A DNA stretch of 64,000 nucleotides from Pedobacter frigidisoli (GCF_004331675.1 NZ_SJSN01000001.1:310001-374000), one strand, 5' to 3'; shown: positions 43,302 to 52,328, numbered from the stretch's first letter. The notes: generated from the sequence alone by a model not told the origin. A program made the numbers and translations.

Positions 43302-45056
43302 ATGGGATTATTACTAAACTACCTGAAAAGCCACAAATGGATAGTGGCCCTGGCACTATTGCTTGCAGGTGTAAATATTGGCTTTTCTTTAATGGATCCT
43401 TACTTTACCGGTAGGATTTTAGATTTATACATCAATAAACGAGCATCTTTTTCTGACAAGAGCACTTACCTTTGGGGAGCAATGGGCTTCATTGGCTTAG
43501 CAATTGGTGCGGCAATGGTGTCGCGTATTGCTAAAAACTTTCAAGATTATTTCACCAGCGTTATCGTACAAAAAGTTGGCGCCAAAATGTATGCCGATGG
43601 TTTACAGCACTCCCTAAAACTGCCTTATCAGGTTTTTGAAGATCAACGCAGTGGCGAAACTTTGGGTATCTTACAAAAGGTAAGGTTAGATTCAGAAAAG
43701 TTCATAACTTCATTTATTAGTGTTCTTTTTGTAAGTTTAATCGGGATGATTTTCGTAATCGTTTATTCGGTTTCCATCAGCTATAAAGTAACATTGGTAT
43801 ACTTTGCCGCTATTCCAATTATTAGTTTTGTAAGCTGGTTTTTAAGCAGAAAAATCAAAACCATTCAACGTTCCATTGTTGGCGAAACTACTGCTTTGGC
43901 AGGTTCCACTACAGAATCATTAAGAAATATTGAGCTGGTAAAAAGTTTAGGTTTGGCCGATCAGGAAATTGAAAGATTAAACAAAACCACCTACAAAATT
44001 TTAGGTCTGGAGCTTAAGAAAGTGAAGTACGTTCGCAGCATGAGCTTTGTACAGGGAACAACTGTAAACTTGGTTAGAAGCTCCATGATCGTCGTGCTCT
44101 TGATGCTGATTTTTGATAACACCATCTCGCCAGGACAATACTTTTCATTTTTATTTTATTCATTTTTCTTATTTGGACCGTTACAAGAGCTTGGAAATGT
44201 AATCCTGGCTTGGCGTGAAGCTGAAGTTTCCTTAGGTAACTTCAAGAAGATTTTAAGCACTCCAGTTGATAAAAAACCAGCCAATCCGATCTCGATTAGA
44301 AAAATCAAGGAACTTACTTTTAAATCGGTAAGCTTTAAACACTTAACGGCAAACAGAAATGCCTTAGAGAATATTTCTTTTGATACACACAACGGACAAA
44401 CCATAGCTTTCGTTGGCCCATCAGGTTCAGGAAAATCTACCTTGGTTAAACTTTTGGTTGGATTATACCCTGCAAAAGATGGCGAAATTTTATACAACGG
44501 AACGCCAAGTAACGATATTGATCTTGATGCCTTACGTGAGAAGATCGGTTTTGTAACCCAAGATACGCAGTTATTTTCAGGTACAATTAGAGAGAATTTA
44601 CTTTTTGTAAATCCTAGTGCCACTGATGAAGAATGTTATAAAGTTTTAAATCAAGCTGCTTGTCAGACTTTGTTAGCCAGAGCCGATAAAGGCTTAGATT
44701 CTTTAATTGGTGAGGGTGGCGTAAAAGTTTCAGGTGGAGAAAAGCAACGCTTATCCATCGCCAGAGCATTACTTCGTCAGCCAGATATTTTAGTTTTTGA
44801 TGAGGCAACATCTTCTTTGGATTCGATTACCGAAGAGGAGATTACTAAAACTATTCGCTCGGTTTCTAATCTAACCGATCACATTACAATCTTAATTGCC
44901 CATCGTTTATCAACCATCAAACATGCAGATGTGATCTACGTTTTAGAAAAAGGGCATATTATCGAGCATGGTACACATGAGGGATTAATTGCACAAAACG
45001 GTTTATATCAAGCCATGTGGCGCCAACAAATCGGCGAAAGAATTGTTGAAGCTTAA
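43302..45056 (+). CDS. ABC exporter, fused transmembrane and ATPase domains
   Basis: A 584-residue half-transporter that would dimerise. Six transmembrane helices occupy residues 1-310 (type IV exporter fold). The ATPase has Walker A GPSGSGKST (Lys378), signature VSGGEKQR (476-482), Walker B FDEATSSLDS (Asp500-Glu501) and the switch His in IAHRLST. The substrate could be a lipid, peptide or drug. The gene is followed after 15 bases by a small PLDc_N protein, probably in one operon. It is distinct from the MsbA-like exporter at 56831. Confidence 0.92.
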   Translation: MGLLLNYLKSHKWIVALALLLAGVNIGFSLMDPYFTGRILDLYINKRASFSDKSTYLWGAMGFIGLAIGAAMVSRIAKNFQDYFTSVIVQKVGAKMYADGLQHSLKLPYQVFEDQRSGETLGILQKVRLDSEKFITSFISVLFVSLIGMIFVIVYSVSISYKVTLVYFAAIPIISFVSWFLSRKIKTIQRSIVGETTALAGSTTESLRNIELVKSLGLADQEIERLNKTTYKILGLELKKVKYVRSMSFVQGTTVNLVRSSMIVVLLMLIFDNTISPGQYFSFLFYSFFLFGPLQELGNVILAWREAEVSLGNFKKILSTPVDKKPANPISIRKIKELTFKSVSFKHLTANRNALENISFDTHNGQTIAFVGPSGSGKSTLVKLLVGLYPAKDGEILYNGTPSNDIDLDALREKIGFVTQDTQLFSGTIRENLLFVNPSATDEECYKVLNQAACQTLLARADKGLDSLIGEGGVKVSGGEKQRLSIARALLRQPDILVFDEATSSLDSITEEEITKTIRSVSNLTDHITILIAHRLSTIKHADVIYVLEKGHIIEHGTHEGLIAQNGLYQAMWRQQIGERIVEA

Positions 45057-45071
45057 ATAAAAGGCATCAAC

Positions 45072-45287
45072 ATGTTAATAGCACAAGTAGAAAGTAATCA
45101 AATCGCGATCATCATTATCATTGCAGCTATCCTTTGGCTAGCACTCATTTTAGCCGCATTATTTCATATATCGAGAAATTCATCAATGGGTTTCTCGGTA
45201 AAAGTGCTGTGGTTTATCATCATCCTTTTCGCTCCGTTTTTAGGATCAATTGTCTATCTGATTTGGGGGAAGAACAAGAAGTTTTAA
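45072..45287 (+). CDS. Small PLDc_N-domain membrane protein
   Basis: A 71-residue protein with two hydrophobic segments (about 9-31 and 45-65) and the PLDc_N (cardiolipin-synthase N-terminal) pattern: WLALILAALFHISRN and LWFIIILFAPFLGSIVYLIWG. Stand-alone copies are common in Bacteroidota and have no known activity, as the phospholipase D catalytic domain is absent. It follows the ABC exporter by 15 bases and is probably co-transcribed. The remaining gap downstream is repetitive. Confidence 0.85.
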   Translation: MLIAQVESNQIAIIIIIAAILWLALILAALFHISRNSSMGFSVKVLWFIIILFAPFLGSIVYLIWGKNKKF

Positions 45288-45404
45288 AGCTTTTTTCAAG
45301 TGACTTGGCCAGGTCATTAAGCATTCGTCATCCTGAATTTATTTCAGGATCTTTCATGCTGTTTTTTTCTTTTGTCGAGCTGTGTTCTTGATGAAAAAGA
45401 ATAA

Positions 45405-45501
45405 TTTGGAAAGCAATTCCTGTAGTTCTTAGGGTTGGCTCTGCCCCGCTGTTTCTTCTGCCGATGGAAAATCGGCATTCGTGCCATCGGTTTAGTTTGC
45501 A
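45405..45501 (+). repeat. Structured intergenic element, copy 45405
   Basis: It begins TTTGGAAAGCAATTCCTGTA, contains CTCTGCCCCGCTG, the hairpin GCCGATGGAAAATCGGC (45460-45476) and ends GCCATCGGTTTAGTTTGC. It is part of the first unit of the 255-bp duplication. Confidence 0.8.
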
Positions 45502-45657
45502 GGGTATTTCGCTTTTTTGAAAGCTGGCTTAGCAAAAGTAACAGGAATTCTACGGTTAATTGGTCATGCCTTAATTCGGTCGTCATCCTGAATTCATTTC
45601 AAGATCTTTCATGCTGTTTTTTCTCCCATGAAGCTGTACTCTTGTTGAAACTAAGGA

Positions 45658-45755
45658 TTTGGAAAGCAAGGACAGTGGTTCTTAGTTTAGTTTCGGTCCC
45701 GCTGTGTCTCCTGCCGATGAAAAATCGGCATCCGTGCCATCGGGTTTAGTTTGCA
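45658..45755 (+). repeat. Structured intergenic element, copy 45658
   Basis: It begins TTTGGAAAGCAAGGACAG, contains TTCGGTCCCGCTG, the hairpin GCCGATGAAAAATCGGC (45713-45729) and ends GCCATCGGGTTTAGTTTGC. It is part of the second unit of the 255-bp duplication. Confidence 0.8.
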
Positions 45756-45959
45756 AGTCATTTCGACTTTTTGTAAATCTTGCCGGGCAAACGTAAATAG
45801 TAGCATTGACTTTTGTTATCTAAACCTGACTGTACGAAAATACTTTTTGATATACTGTCTTTTGGTTTCATTAATCCTTACACAAAAAGATTGTAGGAAA
45901 GGCAGGACTAACGTTAATCTACCTCCTGTAGTTGCTTTAAAAATGATTAAAAAATTTAA

Positions 45960-47246
45960 CTAAGCTGCTTTAGTCGTTTGCTCATTAATATCTTGCAAGC
46001 TTAATTTCGTTAGCGATTTCGTTTTTAACCAAGTAATTCCGGCAATTGCAATCGTCATGCTGCCACCAAAAACCACAGCAGGAACAAGCGTTAATAGTTT
46101 TGCAGATAAGCCAGATTCGAACTCACCAATCTCGTTAGAAGAACCAATAAACATGCTATTCACTGCAGAAACCCGCCCACGCATATCATCAGGCGTAAGC
46201 AATTGCATAATCGTTTGACGGATGATTACGCTCACACTATCAAACGATCCCTCGAGAAATAAAAAGAATAGGGTTAGGTAGAAGTTTTTAGATAAACCGT
46301 AGCAGATGATACTTAAACCAAAACCCGTTACCGCAATAAGCAAATTTCGCCAAGGTTTTCCCATTGGAGAAAAACGCGTCATTAAAAGCATGGTTATAAC
46401 AGCACCTGATGATGCTGCACCACGCATCATGCCCAAACCAAAGGAGCCAAGGTGGAAAACATCTTTCGCAAAAATCGGAAGTAAGGCAACTGCACCACCA
46501 AAAAAAACAGAAAATAAATCTAAACTCATTGCCCAAACCATCATTTTGGTTTTAAACACAAACTGAATTCCCTCCTTTAAACTATGGAATATATTTTCTT
46601 TAGGAACATAATTTGATGGGTGCTTTTTGAAAGTAAAAATACAGATAAGCGAAATAGAAACTAACAATACAATAACGCTGTAAGCTGCCGTAATTCCCCA
46701 TAACCAATTAATTAAACCACCTAGTAAAGGGCCAATAATGGTTGCCAACTGCCAACTACTGCTGCTCCAAGTACTCGAATTTGGGTACAGTTCTTTGGGA
46801 ATAATTTGTGCCATTAACGAGAATGTTGCCGGTCCGAAGAAGCCCCTTGCCAAGCCGATGCAAAAAACCAGTCCGTACATAATCAAAACGATCAGATCTT
46901 CTTTTAAATGCAGGTATTTGCTGGTAATAATCAACATGAGTACAGAGGCTAACCAAACACCAGAAAAAATCTTGATCAGCAACCCACGTTTCTCACTTTT
47001 ATCGGCAATATAACCTCCATATAAAGCGATTCCTATTGCTGGAATGGCTTCGCAAAGCCCCACTAAACCTAACTTTAATGGATCATGCGTTAAATCGTAA
47101 ATATGATAGCCAATTACTACGGCCTGCATTTGGTATGCAAAGGTGAAAAAGAAGCGCATCCCTAAAAAAGAACGAAATTCTTTGTATCGCAAGGCTGCGA
47201 ATGGATCAGGTTTTGTTACTGCTGAATTGGGGTCTGAATCTGCCAC
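45960..47246 (-). CDS. MFS transporter (MFS_3 / EntS-like family)
   Basis: The 428-residue protein has about 12 hydrophobic helices and the cytoplasmic loop motif GGYIADKSEKRGLLI (variant of GxxxDRxGRR) after helix 2. GLARGFFGPATFSLMAQIIP and LLTPDDMRGRVSAVNSMF mark the MFS_3 group, which includes the enterobactin exporter EntS. The substrate is unknown. The start is GTG at 47246 with a short leader. The gene is single, with its own promoter box and a repetitive gap downstream. Confidence 0.88.
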   Translation of the reverse strand: MADSDPNSAVTKPDPFAALRYKEFRSFLGMRFFFTFAYQMQAVVIGYHIYDLTHDPLKLGLVGLCEAIPAIGIALYGGYIADKSEKRGLLIKIFSGVWLASVLMLIITSKYLHLKEDLIVLIMYGLVFCIGLARGFFGPATFSLMAQIIPKELYPNSSTWSSSSWQLATIIGPLLGGLINWLWGITAAYSVIVLLVSISLICIFTFKKHPSNYVPKENIFHSLKEGIQFVFKTKMMVWAMSLDLFSVFFGGAVALLPIFAKDVFHLGSFGLGMMRGAASSGAVITMLLMTRFSPMGKPWRNLLIAVTGFGLSIICYGLSKNFYLTLFFLFLEGSFDSVSVIIRQTIMQLLTPDDMRGRVSAVNSMFIGSSNEIGEFESGLSAKLLTLVPAVVFGGSMTIAIAGITWLKTKSLTKLSLQDINEQTTKAA

Positions 47247-47262
47247 AGGAAAAATATTTTTG

Positions 47263-47294
47263 CAAAACTAAGGTTTGGAAAACTAAAATTACAA
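47263..47294 (-). promoter_or_regulatory. Putative promoter of the MFS gene
   Basis: On the minus strand TTG (47294-47292) and TAGTTTTG (47270-47263) are separated by 21 bases, matching the Bacteroidota -33/-7 arrangement. The predicted leader is only about 10 bases. Confidence 0.5.
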
Positions 47295-47335
47295 CAGAAT
47301 TAAAATACGATTAGAAACGTTACCAAGAAATGATA

Positions 47336-49441
47336 TTAAGAGATTTTATCGAAAGAGATACCTCGTTCTAATTTTTTTAGAAAGGCTTTAAGCAACGCAT
47401 TTTCTGGCTTAACTAATTCAGGATCTTCTGAAAAAAGTTCGATGACGGTATTTCGTGCCTCTGATAAAATAATCTGATCTTTCGCCAAATCTGCTAGTTT
47501 CAAATCCAATACACCGCTTTGCTGCGTTCCAGTGATATCACCAGGGCCACGCAATTGCAAATCGATTTCAGAAATTTCAAATCCATTATTGGTTCTCACC
47601 ATCGTTTCTAGGCGAACTTTTCCTTCTTTGCTTAATTTTTGTCCGCTCATTAGAATGCAAAAAGATTGTTCAGCACCACGGCCAACACGACCGCGTAATT
47701 GGTGTAACTGCGAAAGACCAAAGCGCTCTGAATTCTCAATCACCATTACCGATGCATTTGGAACATTTACACCAACTTCGATAACGGTTGTAGCTACCAT
47801 TATCTGACTTTTGCCATCGATAAATTGCTTCATCTCGAATTGTTTATCGGCATTAGGCATTTGTCCATGTACAATGCTAATCTGGTAATCTGGACGAGGA
47901 AATTGATAACTCATTTGTTCTACACCTGCTTCCAAATGCAAGAGATCTAATTTCTCACTTTCCTTTATCAATGGGTAAACGACATAAACTTGTCGGCCTT
48001 TGGCAATTTCTTGCTTCATAAAACCAAACATCCTCATGCGTTGCCCCTCAAAAAGATGTCGCGTTTCAATTGGTTTTCTTCCGGCAGGTAATTCATCAAT
48101 AATGGAAACATCGAGGTCACCATATAAAGTCATGGCCAAAGTACGGGGAATTGGTGTAGCTGTCATTACCAATATATGCGGTGGAATAATATTCTTACGC
48201 CAAAGCTTTGCCCGTTGCTCCACGCCAAAACGATGCTGCTCATCAATTACGACTAGACCTAAATTTTTAAATTGAACCTTATCTTCAATTAATGCATGTG
48301 TGCCAATTAAGATATCAATCTCCCCATTTTCAAGTTGCTCATGCAAAATAGTTCGTTCCTTCTTTTTCGTACTTCCAGTTAAAATGGCAACCTTAACCAA
48401 GTCGTCGGTAACCAGTTCTGTAATGGAAGCATAATGCTGGCGAGCTAGAATTTCTGTCGGAGCCATCATACAGGCTTGGTAGCCGTTATCATTTGCCAAA
48501 AGCATACTCATTAAAGCAACCGCTGTTTTACCACTACCTACATCGCCTTGAACAAGCCGATTCATTTGGACACCGCGTTGTGTATCGATACGAATTTCCT
48601 TTACTACTCGCTTTTGAGCATTGGTTAATTCAAAAGGTAAGAACTCCTTATAAAACCGATTTACCTTTTCCCCGACTTTATCAAAGGTTACGCCTTTAAA
48701 TTTTAGTTGCCTTAGTTGCTTATTATGCAACAACTGAAGTTGAATAAAAAAAAGCTCCTCAAACTTAAGCCGCCTTTCAGCAGCATTTAAATCCTTTTGA
48801 TTTTTAGGGAAATGAATATTCAGCAAAGCCATTCTTTTATCAGGCAGCTGATATTTATCAATAATATATTGCGGTAAATTTTCTGGAACTTGTGGAATAA
48901 CCTGATCAAGCAAACCTGCAATTAAACGTTGCAATCCTTTAGAATCGAGATTAAATTTCTTTAGTTTTTCCGTCGAGTTATAAACAGGTTGTAGAGTCAG
49001 GTTTCCCCGACCTTCGGGTTTATTCTGGTACAATTCCATCTCTGGGTGAGAAATACTGAAAGTTCCGTTAAAAATAGTGGGCTTACCGAAAGCTACATAA
49101 GCCGTACCCACTACAATATTATCATCAACCCATTTTAAACTTTGGAACCAAACCAGTTCCATAATTCCAGTTTCATCCTTAAAAACAGCAATAATTCGTT
49201 TCGCTCTTTTATCACCAATTACTTTTTTACTAATTACACGTCCAATAATTTGAATGTACTGTGAATCGACATTAAGCTGATTGATCTTAAAATATTTTGT
49301 CCTGTCGATATAACGGAAAGGGTAATGCGCCAAAAGATCTTGATAAGTGAAAAGACCAAGATCTTTCTTCAAAACATCGGCACGACTAGGACCAACGCCT
49401 TTCAAAAACTCAACAGGTGTATCTAATACCGAATTAAACAA
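47336..49441 (-). CDS. recG: ATP-dependent DNA helicase RecG
   Basis: RecG regresses stalled replication forks and branch-migrates Holliday junctions. The 701 residues show the N-terminal helical and wedge (OB) domains (EFLKGVGPSRADVLKKDLG, about 10-160), Walker A GDVGSGKT (299-306), DEQHRFG (400-406) and the C-terminal motifs VGVNVPNASVMVIENSERFG and QLRGRVGRG. The start is TTG at 49441, five bases after the eamA stop; no ATG gives the family N-terminus. It is the last gene of a DUF6728-ridA-eamA-recG unit. Confidence 0.96.
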   Translation of the reverse strand: MFNSVLDTPVEFLKGVGPSRADVLKKDLGLFTYQDLLAHYPFRYIDRTKYFKINQLNVDSQYIQIIGRVISKKVIGDKRAKRIIAVFKDETGIMELVWFQSLKWVDDNIVVGTAYVAFGKPTIFNGTFSISHPEMELYQNKPEGRGNLTLQPVYNSTEKLKKFNLDSKGLQRLIAGLLDQVIPQVPENLPQYIIDKYQLPDKRMALLNIHFPKNQKDLNAAERRLKFEELFFIQLQLLHNKQLRQLKFKGVTFDKVGEKVNRFYKEFLPFELTNAQKRVVKEIRIDTQRGVQMNRLVQGDVGSGKTAVALMSMLLANDNGYQACMMAPTEILARQHYASITELVTDDLVKVAILTGSTKKKERTILHEQLENGEIDILIGTHALIEDKVQFKNLGLVVIDEQHRFGVEQRAKLWRKNIIPPHILVMTATPIPRTLAMTLYGDLDVSIIDELPAGRKPIETRHLFEGQRMRMFGFMKQEIAKGRQVYVVYPLIKESEKLDLLHLEAGVEQMSYQFPRPDYQISIVHGQMPNADKQFEMKQFIDGKSQIMVATTVIEVGVNVPNASVMVIENSERFGLSQLHQLRGRVGRGAEQSFCILMSGQKLSKEGKVRLETMVRTNNGFEISEIDLQLRGPGDITGTQQSGVLDLKLADLAKDQIILSEARNTVIELFSEDPELVKPENALLKAFLKKLERGISFDKIS

Positions 49442-49446
49442 AATAT

Positions 49447-50349
49447 TTATGCTTTCTTATTAACAACACTTCTTAGCAATTGCAGGTTAAAAATAAAAAT
49501 CGATACCAGCAAAAGCAAGTAGGCAAAGAGTTGATGCAAATCAATTTTCTCTTTAAAATAGAAAAATGCAACCGTAAAAGCAACTATTGGGTTCAGGTAG
49601 ATTAATATTCCTAAAGCTGAAGATGGCATTCCCAGCAAGGCATAAGAATTTAAGAACAATGGAATAATGGTAAACACTACCGCTATCAAAAAAATGTGAG
49701 ACCAAAAAAAGGTTTCAGTTGGGAAAGGATTTGAATTAAGAAAGTAGGTGGGTAACATCATCAGGCCAGATAAAATTAGCTGCACACCCAAGAAGTTAAA
49801 TTTATCTACATCCTTTATCACCTTTAGTACAATAACATAAATAGCATAAAACGATGCAATTAAAATCGCCCATAGCACTTCATGCAAGGAACCTGTAGCC
49901 AATAAAATAATACTAACAAATGCCAAAATTAAAGCAACAATTTTTGCTTTTGTTAACTGCTCTTTTAAGATAACAAAACCACAAAGTGCAGTAAGTAATG
50001 GGCAAACCATATAAGCAAATGCTGCTGCTTTTAAACTAACGCTGTTTACGGCATAAATATAAGTGAACCAGTTGCCCGTAATTAGAAACGCCGATAGAAT
50101 GGTAAGTAAAACTAACTTCCTTTTCTTGGCAGCTGATAATAATTTGAAAACTTTGATATCGTTTTTAAGCGCTTCTCTTCTAAAAAGGAGAATAGTTGCC
50201 CATACCATTAAAATAGAAACAAATATTCTATAGTATAAAATTTCTTGCGGAGGAAAACCTTTTAGGTTGCGCAAAGGAATAGACATGGTACCCCAAATGA
50301 TATAGGGAATAATGCCCGCTATAAAATACTTGCTTTTACTGGTTGCCAA
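49447..50349 (-). CDS. EamA/RarD-type drug-metabolite transporter
   Basis: The 300-residue protein has ten hydrophobic helices in two EamA repeats (about 8-140 and 150-290). GIIPYIIWGTMSIPLRNLKG and EILYYRIFVSILMVW at the N-terminus resemble RarD. Substrates of the family are metabolites or drugs; this one is unknown. The start is TTG at 50349, two bases after the ridA stop; an internal ATG (MSIPLRN) would remove the first helix. It is translationally close-packed between ridA and recG. Confidence 0.87.
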   Translation of the reverse strand: MATSKSKYFIAGIIPYIIWGTMSIPLRNLKGFPPQEILYYRIFVSILMVWATILLFRREALKNDIKVFKLLSAAKKRKLVLLTILSAFLITGNWFTYIYAVNSVSLKAAAFAYMVCPLLTALCGFVILKEQLTKAKIVALILAFVSIILLATGSLHEVLWAILIASFYAIYVIVLKVIKDVDKFNFLGVQLILSGLMMLPTYFLNSNPFPTETFFWSHIFLIAVVFTIIPLFLNSYALLGMPSSALGILIYLNPIVAFTVAFFYFKEKIDLHQLFAYLLLLVSIFIFNLQLLRSVVNKKA

Positions 50350-50351
50350 AA

Positions 50352-50732
50352 TTATTCTACAATGGCAATTACAGAAATCTCTACATTAACATTTTTGGGT
50401 AATACCGATACTTGAACAGTTTCACGAGCAGGAAAATCAGCAGTAAAATACTGACCATAAATTTCATTTACTTGGGCAAAAGTTCCCATATCGCTTAAGA
50501 AGATGGTCGATTTTACTACATTATCGAAAGTTAAACCTGCCTCTAGCAAAACTGCTTTTAAGTTGCGCATTACCTGATGCGTTTCCTCTTCTATATTGCC
50601 GATGTTCAATTCTCCATTTTCAGGATTGATAGCCACTTGGCCAGATACAAATAAAAAGTTTCCTGCTTTAACAGCTTGGCTATATGGCCCAATTGGCGCT
50701 GGGGCATTGGTTGTTGTAATAATTTGTTTCAT
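50352..50732 (-). CDS. ridA: RidA family enamine/imine deaminase
   Basis: RidA hydrolyses reactive 2-aminoacrylate and related enamines released by PLP enzymes. Signatures are NAPAPIGPYSQAVKAGNFLFVSGQ and the C-terminal FPARETVQVSVLPKNVNVEISVIA, with the catalytic Arg (ARETV). I start at ATG 50732 (MKQIITT), giving 126 residues; the longer frame begins with TTG inside the upstream gene's end. It lies 13 bases after the small DUF6728 gene. Confidence 0.95.
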   Translation of the reverse strand: MKQIITTTNAPAPIGPYSQAVKAGNFLFVSGQVAINPENGELNIGNIEEETHQVMRNLKAVLLEAGLTFDNVVKSTIFLSDMGTFAQVNEIYGQYFTADFPARETVQVSVLPKNVNVEISVIAIVE

Positions 50733-50745
50733 AAAATTTAAGGAT

Positions 50746-50883
50746 TTATTTAGCAAGCCATTGAACTAGCTTATAGATGATGCCTGCAAGAAAAATGATT
50801 ATGGCCAATGCATTAACGAAATGCATAATCTTAATATTGATGTTAGTTGGCCGATTCGGATCTTTTTTTCTGAAGAAGTACAT
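50746..50883 (-). CDS. Small DUF6728-like membrane protein
   Basis: A 45-residue frame starts ATG at 50883: MYFFRKKDPNRPTNINIKIM, then a hydrophobic segment (HFVNALAIIIFLAGIIYKLV) and ends QWLAK. It has a basic N-terminal stretch and one transmembrane helix, as in the short Bacteroidota family I know as DUF6728. Its stop is 13 bases before the ridA ATG, so it heads the ridA-eamA-recG unit. Function unknown. It is easily missed because of its length. Confidence 0.75.
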   Translation of the reverse strand: MYFFRKKDPNRPTNINIKIMHFVNALAIIIFLAGIIYKLVQWLAK

Positions 50884-50886
50884 ATA

Positions 50887-50894
50887 CAAACTTA
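50887..50894 (-). promoter_or_regulatory. Putative -7 box for the DUF6728-ridA-eamA-recG unit
   Basis: TAAGTTTG on the minus strand matches TAnnTTTG and ends three bases before the DUF6728 ATG, which would make the transcript leaderless. No -33 TTG is evident at the proper distance. Confidence 0.3.
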
Positions 50895-50932
50895 GCTAAA
50901 AAGCATAACACCAGAAATTAAAAGGCATAAAA

Positions 50933-50958
50933 AAAGTCCCGATTTGCATCGGGACTTT
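50933..50958 (-). terminator. Intrinsic terminator of the OmpA-like gene
   Basis: AAAGTCCCGAT and ATCGGGACTTT form a perfect 11-base-pair stem with loop TTGC (plus-strand notation), followed on the minus strand by T residues. It sits 23 bases past the stop codon. Its core is nearly the same as the htrA terminator at 719-750. Confidence 0.92.
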
Positions 50959-50981
50959 CTTTTAAACTTTATATTGAAATA

Positions 50982-52328
50982 CTAGTTTCTAGCAGTTTCA
51001 ACACGACGGTTTTGGATACGACCTTCTTCAGTATCGTTAGAAGCGATTGGATTAGCTTCACCATTACCTTTAGTAGCAACTTGACTAGCGTTAACACCAG
51101 AGTTTACTAAGTAAGTTTTAACAGAGTTTGCTCTGTCTTTAGATAATTTCAAGTTATATGCAGCAGTACCTTCGCTTGAAGCGTAACCGTTTACAGTTAC
51201 TTTACCACCGTTTTCACGTAACACTGAAGATAATTTATCTAAAGTTGGATAAGACTCAGTTTTTAAAACTGAAGAGTTGAAATCAAAAGCGATTTTTTCG
51301 AAACCAGTTACACCATCAGTAGTTGTAGTAGTTGTAGTAGCTACTGGAAGTGGGCAACCTGAACCATCAACAGCAGTACCTGCAGGAGTTCCTGGGCATT
51401 TATCGAATTGATCAGCAACACCGTCACCATCAGTATCTTTTTTCAAATCTTCAACAGATTTTTCAACAGCACCAACGCGAACTTTTAAAGCTTCAACTTC
51501 TTGACGTAAAGTTGGATCTTTTAACTCATCGTACATAGTAGCTAATGGGTTAGTCCATTCTAAACTTGGTTTAGCAGAAGAACCTAAAGAGAATTCTAAT
51601 CCAGCATAACCGTAAGAGAATTTATCTTTTGATTGACCTTTAGCATAAACTCCGTCTAAGTTATCAGCATCAACAAAGTTTACAGTGTAACCTAAGTTAA
51701 AGTTAACACGCTCAGAAACTTTGAATTTAACACCAGCACCAACTGGAATGTAAAAACCTTTTACGTAATCAGCAGGCTCATCATTTCTGTCATCAGCAGG
51801 GCCTAAAGCTTTACCTTTCCAATCAATAACAGTTCCGTTAGTCATTGTTACTTTTGGAGCATAAGCCATGTAACCAGCACCAGCAGTTAAGAAGAAACCT
51901 ACAGAGTTCTCACGACGTAAGAAATCGATTGAACCTAAGTTTACAACACCACGTAAATCTACAGCATATTGTAATTCTGTTTCAAATTCTCTAACTGTAG
52001 AAGTAATTCCTTCGTTAGTACCTGAAAGTTTACCACGAGTTCCGTTTAATTCTAAACCGAATGAGTGACCTAATTGTTTACGGATGTTTAAGCCATAACC
52101 TAAGTTAGCATCCCATTTGTTAAAGTCGTTAGTACCACCGATAGCAGCAACTGGCATTAAAACACCACCGTGAACACCGATTGACCAAGTTCTGTACTGT
52201 CCTCTTCCACCAAATACCTTGGCTGAAGAAGTAGTTGCAGGTGCATCTTGAGCGACAGCAAGAGACACTGCTCCTGTTAATGCCACTAAAGAAAGCGCAA
52301 CACTTTTCTTTAAAGTAGAATAATTCAT
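50982..52328 (-). CDS. OmpA-family outer-membrane protein with beta-barrel and peptidoglycan-binding domain
   Basis: The start is set at 52328 (MNYSTLKKSVALSLVALTGA), a clear signal peptide; the 20 upstream codons of the open frame are leader. The 448-residue protein has an N-terminal outer-membrane barrel (about 40-265), a short coiled coil (RQEVEALKVRVGAVEKSVEDL), a calcium-type repeat DTDGDGVADQFDKCPGTPAG and the OmpA C-terminal domain (IAFDFNSSVLKT, NGYASSEGTAAYNLKLS, GRIQNRRVE) that binds peptidoglycan. Such porin-like proteins are abundant and tether the outer membrane to the wall. It has a good promoter and a strong terminator. Confidence 0.95.
   Translation of the reverse strand: MNYSTLKKSVALSLVALTGAVSLAVAQDAPATTSSAKVFGGRGQYRTWSIGVHGGVLMPVAAIGGTNDFNKWDANLGYGLNIRKQLGHSFGLELNGTRGKLSGTNEGITSTVREFETELQYAVDLRGVVNLGSIDFLRRENSVGFFLTAGAGYMAYAPKVTMTNGTVIDWKGKALGPADDRNDEPADYVKGFYIPVGAGVKFKVSERVNFNLGYTVNFVDADNLDGVYAKGQSKDKFSYGYAGLEFSLGSSAKPSLEWTNPLATMYDELKDPTLRQEVEALKVRVGAVEKSVEDLKKDTDGDGVADQFDKCPGTPAGTAVDGSGCPLPVATTTTTTTDGVTGFEKIAFDFNSSVLKTESYPTLDKLSSVLRENGGKVTVNGYASSEGTAAYNLKLSKDRANSVKTYLVNSGVNASQVATKGNGEANPIASNDTEEGRIQNRRVETARN

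Larger units (their letters stand above)
45326..45835. repeat. Diverged 255-bp tandem duplication
   Basis: Unit starts at 45326 and 45581 both read CGTCATCCTGAAT and continue in parallel through GATCTTTCATGCTG, TTTGGAAAGCAA, the CCGCTGT core, the GCCGAT hairpin and CATCGG(G)TTTAGTTTGCA. Differences are spread over both units, so the duplication is not recent. Confidence 0.8.
45288..45959. other. Repetitive convergent gap with a diverged tandem duplication
   Basis: The gap between the PLDc_N gene and the convergent MFS gene contains two units of about 255 bp (45326-45580 and 45581-about 45835). Each has a CGTCATCCTGAAT(T)(C)ATTTC palindromic start, GATCTTTCATGCTGTTTTT, then a structured element. 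Short open frames here are repeat-derived. Confidence 0.7.

Noticed and set aside
45134..45963. Several 70-100-codon frames in the gap before the MFS gene
   Set aside because: They translate the duplicated repeat unit; similarity between them is due to the DNA repeat.
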